43,770 bases of DNA from Burkholderiaceae bacterium (GTDB lineage Bacteria; Pseudomonadota; Gammaproteobacteria; Burkholderiales; Burkholderiaceae_E): contig JAHBZV010000025.1 in NCBI GenBank assembly GCA_019635275.1, positions 1 to 43,770 on the forward strand. Reading direction: 5' to 3'. The notes below the pieces were generated by a model, which had not been told where the DNA came from, did not search any database, and worked only from the letters and a program-made list of their open reading frames with translations. Made by a program: the position numbers and the translations under genes. This document shows positions 42,041 to 43,770 of the stretch, piece after piece (position 1 is the stretch's first letter; the number at the start of each line of letters is the position of its first letter).

Positions 42041-43365
42041 GACCGCTCGTCCGCTTCGCCCTCCAGGCGCATCTCGGCGCTGCGCGCGTGCGCCTCGAGC
42101 CCCTCGCCGCGCGCCAGCGTCGCGGCGATGCGGCCCAGGGTGCGCGCGCCCGCTGCCGACACCTCGATGATGCTCGAGCGCTTCTGGAAATCGTAGACGC
42201 CCAGCGGCGACGAGAAGCGCGCGGTGCGCATCGTCGGCAGCACGTGGTTCGGCCCGGCGCAATAGTCGCCGATCGACTCGGACGACCAGGGCCCGAGGAA
42301 CATCGCACCGGCGTGGCGGATGCGCGCCGCCCATTTCGGCGCGTCGGCGGCCGAGATCTCGAGGTGCTCGGCGGCGATCCGGTTCGCGATGTCGCAGGCC
42401 TCCTCCATGCTGCGCACGACGACGAGCGCGCCGCGGTCGGCGAGCGAGCGCGCGATCACCTCGCGGCGCTGCATCGTCGGCAGCAACCTGACGATCGAGG
42501 CCGCCACCCGGTCGGCGAAGCCGGCATCGGGCGTGAGCAGGATCGACTGCGCCATCTCGTCGTGCTCGGCCTGCGAGAACAGGTCCATCGCGACCCAGTC
42601 CGGGTCGGTCGTGCCGTCGCACAGCACCAGGATCTCGCTGGGCCCGGCGATCATGTCGATGCCGACGGTGCCGAACACGCGGCGCTTGGCCTCGGCCACG
42701 TAGGCGTTGCCGGGGCCGACGATCTTGTCGACCGCCGGCACGGTGGCCGTACCGTAGGCGAGCGCCGCCACCGCCTGCGCGCCGCCGATCGTGAAGACAC
42801 GGTCGACGCCCGCGATGCAGGCGGCGGCCAGCACCAGCGGATTGCGCACCCCGCCCGGCGTGGGCACGACCATCACCAGTTCGGGGACGCCCGCCACGCG
42901 GGCCGGCAGCGCGTTCATCAGTACCGACGACGGATAGGCGGCCTTCCCGCCCGGCACGTAGAGCCCGACCCGGTCCAGGGGCGTGATCTGCTGGCCGAGC
43001 CGGGTGCCGTCGGCCTCGGTGTACGACCACGACTTCGCCAGCTGGTGCGAGTGGTAGTTGCGCACGCGCTCGGCGGCCGCCTGCAGTGCATCGCGCTCGG
43101 CGGCGCCCAGCGAATCGAGCGCCGCCTGCAGCTCGGCCCGGGGCAATTCGAGGGCTGCGGCATCGGTCACGTCGACGCGGTCGAAGCGCCGCGTGTATTC
43201 GAGCAGGGCCTCGTCGCCCCGGCGTCGCACCTCGCGAAGGATCTCGGCGACGGCGCGCTCGACCGCGCCGTCCTGCATCGGCTCGTAGGCGAGCAGCGCG
43301 GCGAGCCGCCGGTCGAAATCGGGGCTGCGGCTGTCCAGTCGGGTGATCGGTACGCTGGCACTCAT
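42037..43365 (-). CDS. hisD: Histidinol dehydrogenase
   Basis: A 442-residue NAD- and zinc-dependent enzyme catalysing the last two oxidations to histidine. [19 protein letters not shown] and [16 protein letters not shown] bind substrate and [15 protein letters not shown], the zinc-site region [12 protein letters not shown] and the C-terminal [18 protein letters not shown] are all conserved. The ATG overlaps the hisG stop (ATGA). Confidence 0.98.
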   Translation of the reverse strand: MSASVPITRLDSRSPDFDRRLAALLAYEPMQDGAVERAVAEILREVRRRGDEALLEYTRRFDRVDVTDAAALELPRAELQAALDSLGAAERDALQAAAERVRNYHSHQLAKSWSYTEADGTRLGQQITPLDRVGLYVPGGKAAYPSSVLMNALPARVAGVPELVMVVPTPGGVRNPLVLAAACIAGVDRVFTIGGAQAVAALAYGTATVPAVDKIVGPGNAYVAEAKRRVFGTVGIDMIAGPSEILVLCDGTTDPDWVAMDLFSQAEHDEMAQSILLTPDAGFADRVAASIVRLLPTMQRREVIARSLADRGALVVVRSMEEACDIANRIAAEHLEISAADAPKWAARIRHAGAMFLGPWSSESIGDYCAGPNHVLPTMRTARFSSPLGVYDFQKRSSIIEVSAAGARTLGRIAATLARGEGLEAHARSAEMRLEGEADERS

Positions 43366-43770
43366 CGCCCGCCCCCCGCCGCGCGGCCGATCGCCGCCAC
43401 CAGCGGCTCGAGCTGCGCGGATTTCGTCTTCAGCGACGCCTGGTTGACGATCAGCCGCGACGAGATCTGCATGATCTCCTCGACCTCGACCAGGTGGTTG
43501 GCGCGCAACGTGCTGCCAGTGCTCACCAGGTCGACGATCGCGTCGGCAAGGCCGACCAGCGGCGCGAGTTCCATCGACCCGTACAGCTTGATCAGGTCGA
43601 CGTGCACGCCCTTGGCGGCGAAGTGCTCGCGCGCGACCTGCACGTACTTGGTGGCGATGCGCAAGCGCGCTCCGCGCCTCACCGCGTTGGCGTAATCGAA
43701 GCCGTCCGGCGCTGCCACGCACATCCGGCACCGCGCGATGCCGAGGTCGACCGGCTGGTACAGGCCCTCC
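43362..43770 (-). CDS. hisG: ATP phosphoribosyltransferase, short form (5' end off window)
   Basis: The last 135 residues of HisG, the first committed enzyme of histidine synthesis. Visible segments are [53 protein letters not shown] and the PRPP-binding [22 protein letters not shown]. The chain ends about 40 residues after this motif, without the roughly 80-residue C-terminal regulatory domain of long HisG. It is therefore the short form, which needs HisZ encoded elsewhere. The frame is open to the right edge. Confidence 0.95.
   Translation of the reverse strand, partial: EGLYQPVDLGIARCRMCVAAPDGFDYANAVRRGARLRIATKYVQVAREHFAAKGVHVDLIKLYGSMELAPLVGLADAIVDLVSTGSTLRANHLVEVEEIMQISSRLIVNQASLKTKSAQLEPLVAAIGRAAGGGR

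Overview
The window is GC-rich DNA from a betaproteobacterium, most likely in the order Burkholderiales. The reasons are the order hisG-D-C-B-H-A-F-I-E followed by hinT and tatABC, petABC followed by sspA-sspB, and three Bug-type tricarboxylate-binding proteins. No species can be named from the sequence alone. About 27.4 kb of catabolic/accessory genes (1-27416) adjoin a housekeeping block (27818-43770).

Accessory part A (1-8474). A tightly overlapping minus-strand operon encodes a HyuA/HyuB pair (ATP-dependent hydantoinase/oxoprolinase/acetone-carboxylase superfamily), a small VOC protein resembling methylmalonyl-CoA epimerase, and a phenylacetate-CoA-ligase-type enzyme cut by the left edge. 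It is divergent from a TetR-family regulator, with a palindromic TGGTACC operator candidate between them. A two-Rossmann FAD/NAD(P)-binding protein and a TauE/SafE permease follow.

Accessory part B (8506-27416) is the most unusual section. A plus-strand LysR-type regulator (26511-27416) faces a long minus-strand series. The first unit is a TauE/SafE permease, an enolase-superfamily enzyme, the three subunits of a glutamate-mutase-type B12 carbon-skeleton mutase (GlmS, GlmL, GlmE), a quinone-oxidoreductase-type MDR enzyme, and a complete tripartite tricarboxylate transporter (TctC, TctB, TctA). The second unit starts at 16969. It encodes a succinate dehydrogenase/fumarate reductase-like iron-sulfur subunit, two small His-containing membrane anchors, a Bug protein, a two-subunit class I fumarase/mesaconase-type hydratase, the flavoprotein, another Bug protein and a ThDP-dependent enzyme. 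Both units begin with the same 32-bp element (24 of 32 bases identical without gaps), so they probably form one LysR regulon. The GlmE-like catalytic subunit aligns without gaps to glutamate mutase over the active-site region but has Leu at the positions of Arg149 and Glu171. The flavoprotein has Cys in place of the His that carries covalent FAD. I read the section as an uncharacterised uptake and degradation system for a di- or tricarboxylic acid, probably branched and probably not glutamate itself.

Housekeeping part (27818-43770). This holds tRNA-Thr(UGU), sspB-sspA, the cytochrome bc1 operon petABC (with a clear Rho-independent terminator after petC), mscL, a NIF3-family gene, a DegS/AlgW-like membrane-anchored protease, tatC-tatB-tatA, hinT and the histidine operon from hisE up to a truncated hisG at the right edge. 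No rRNA, insertion sequence, integrase, CRISPR array or replication origin was seen. No gene-free stretch exceeds about 300 bases; the longest, 32377-32665, holds the petA promoter and the mscL leader.
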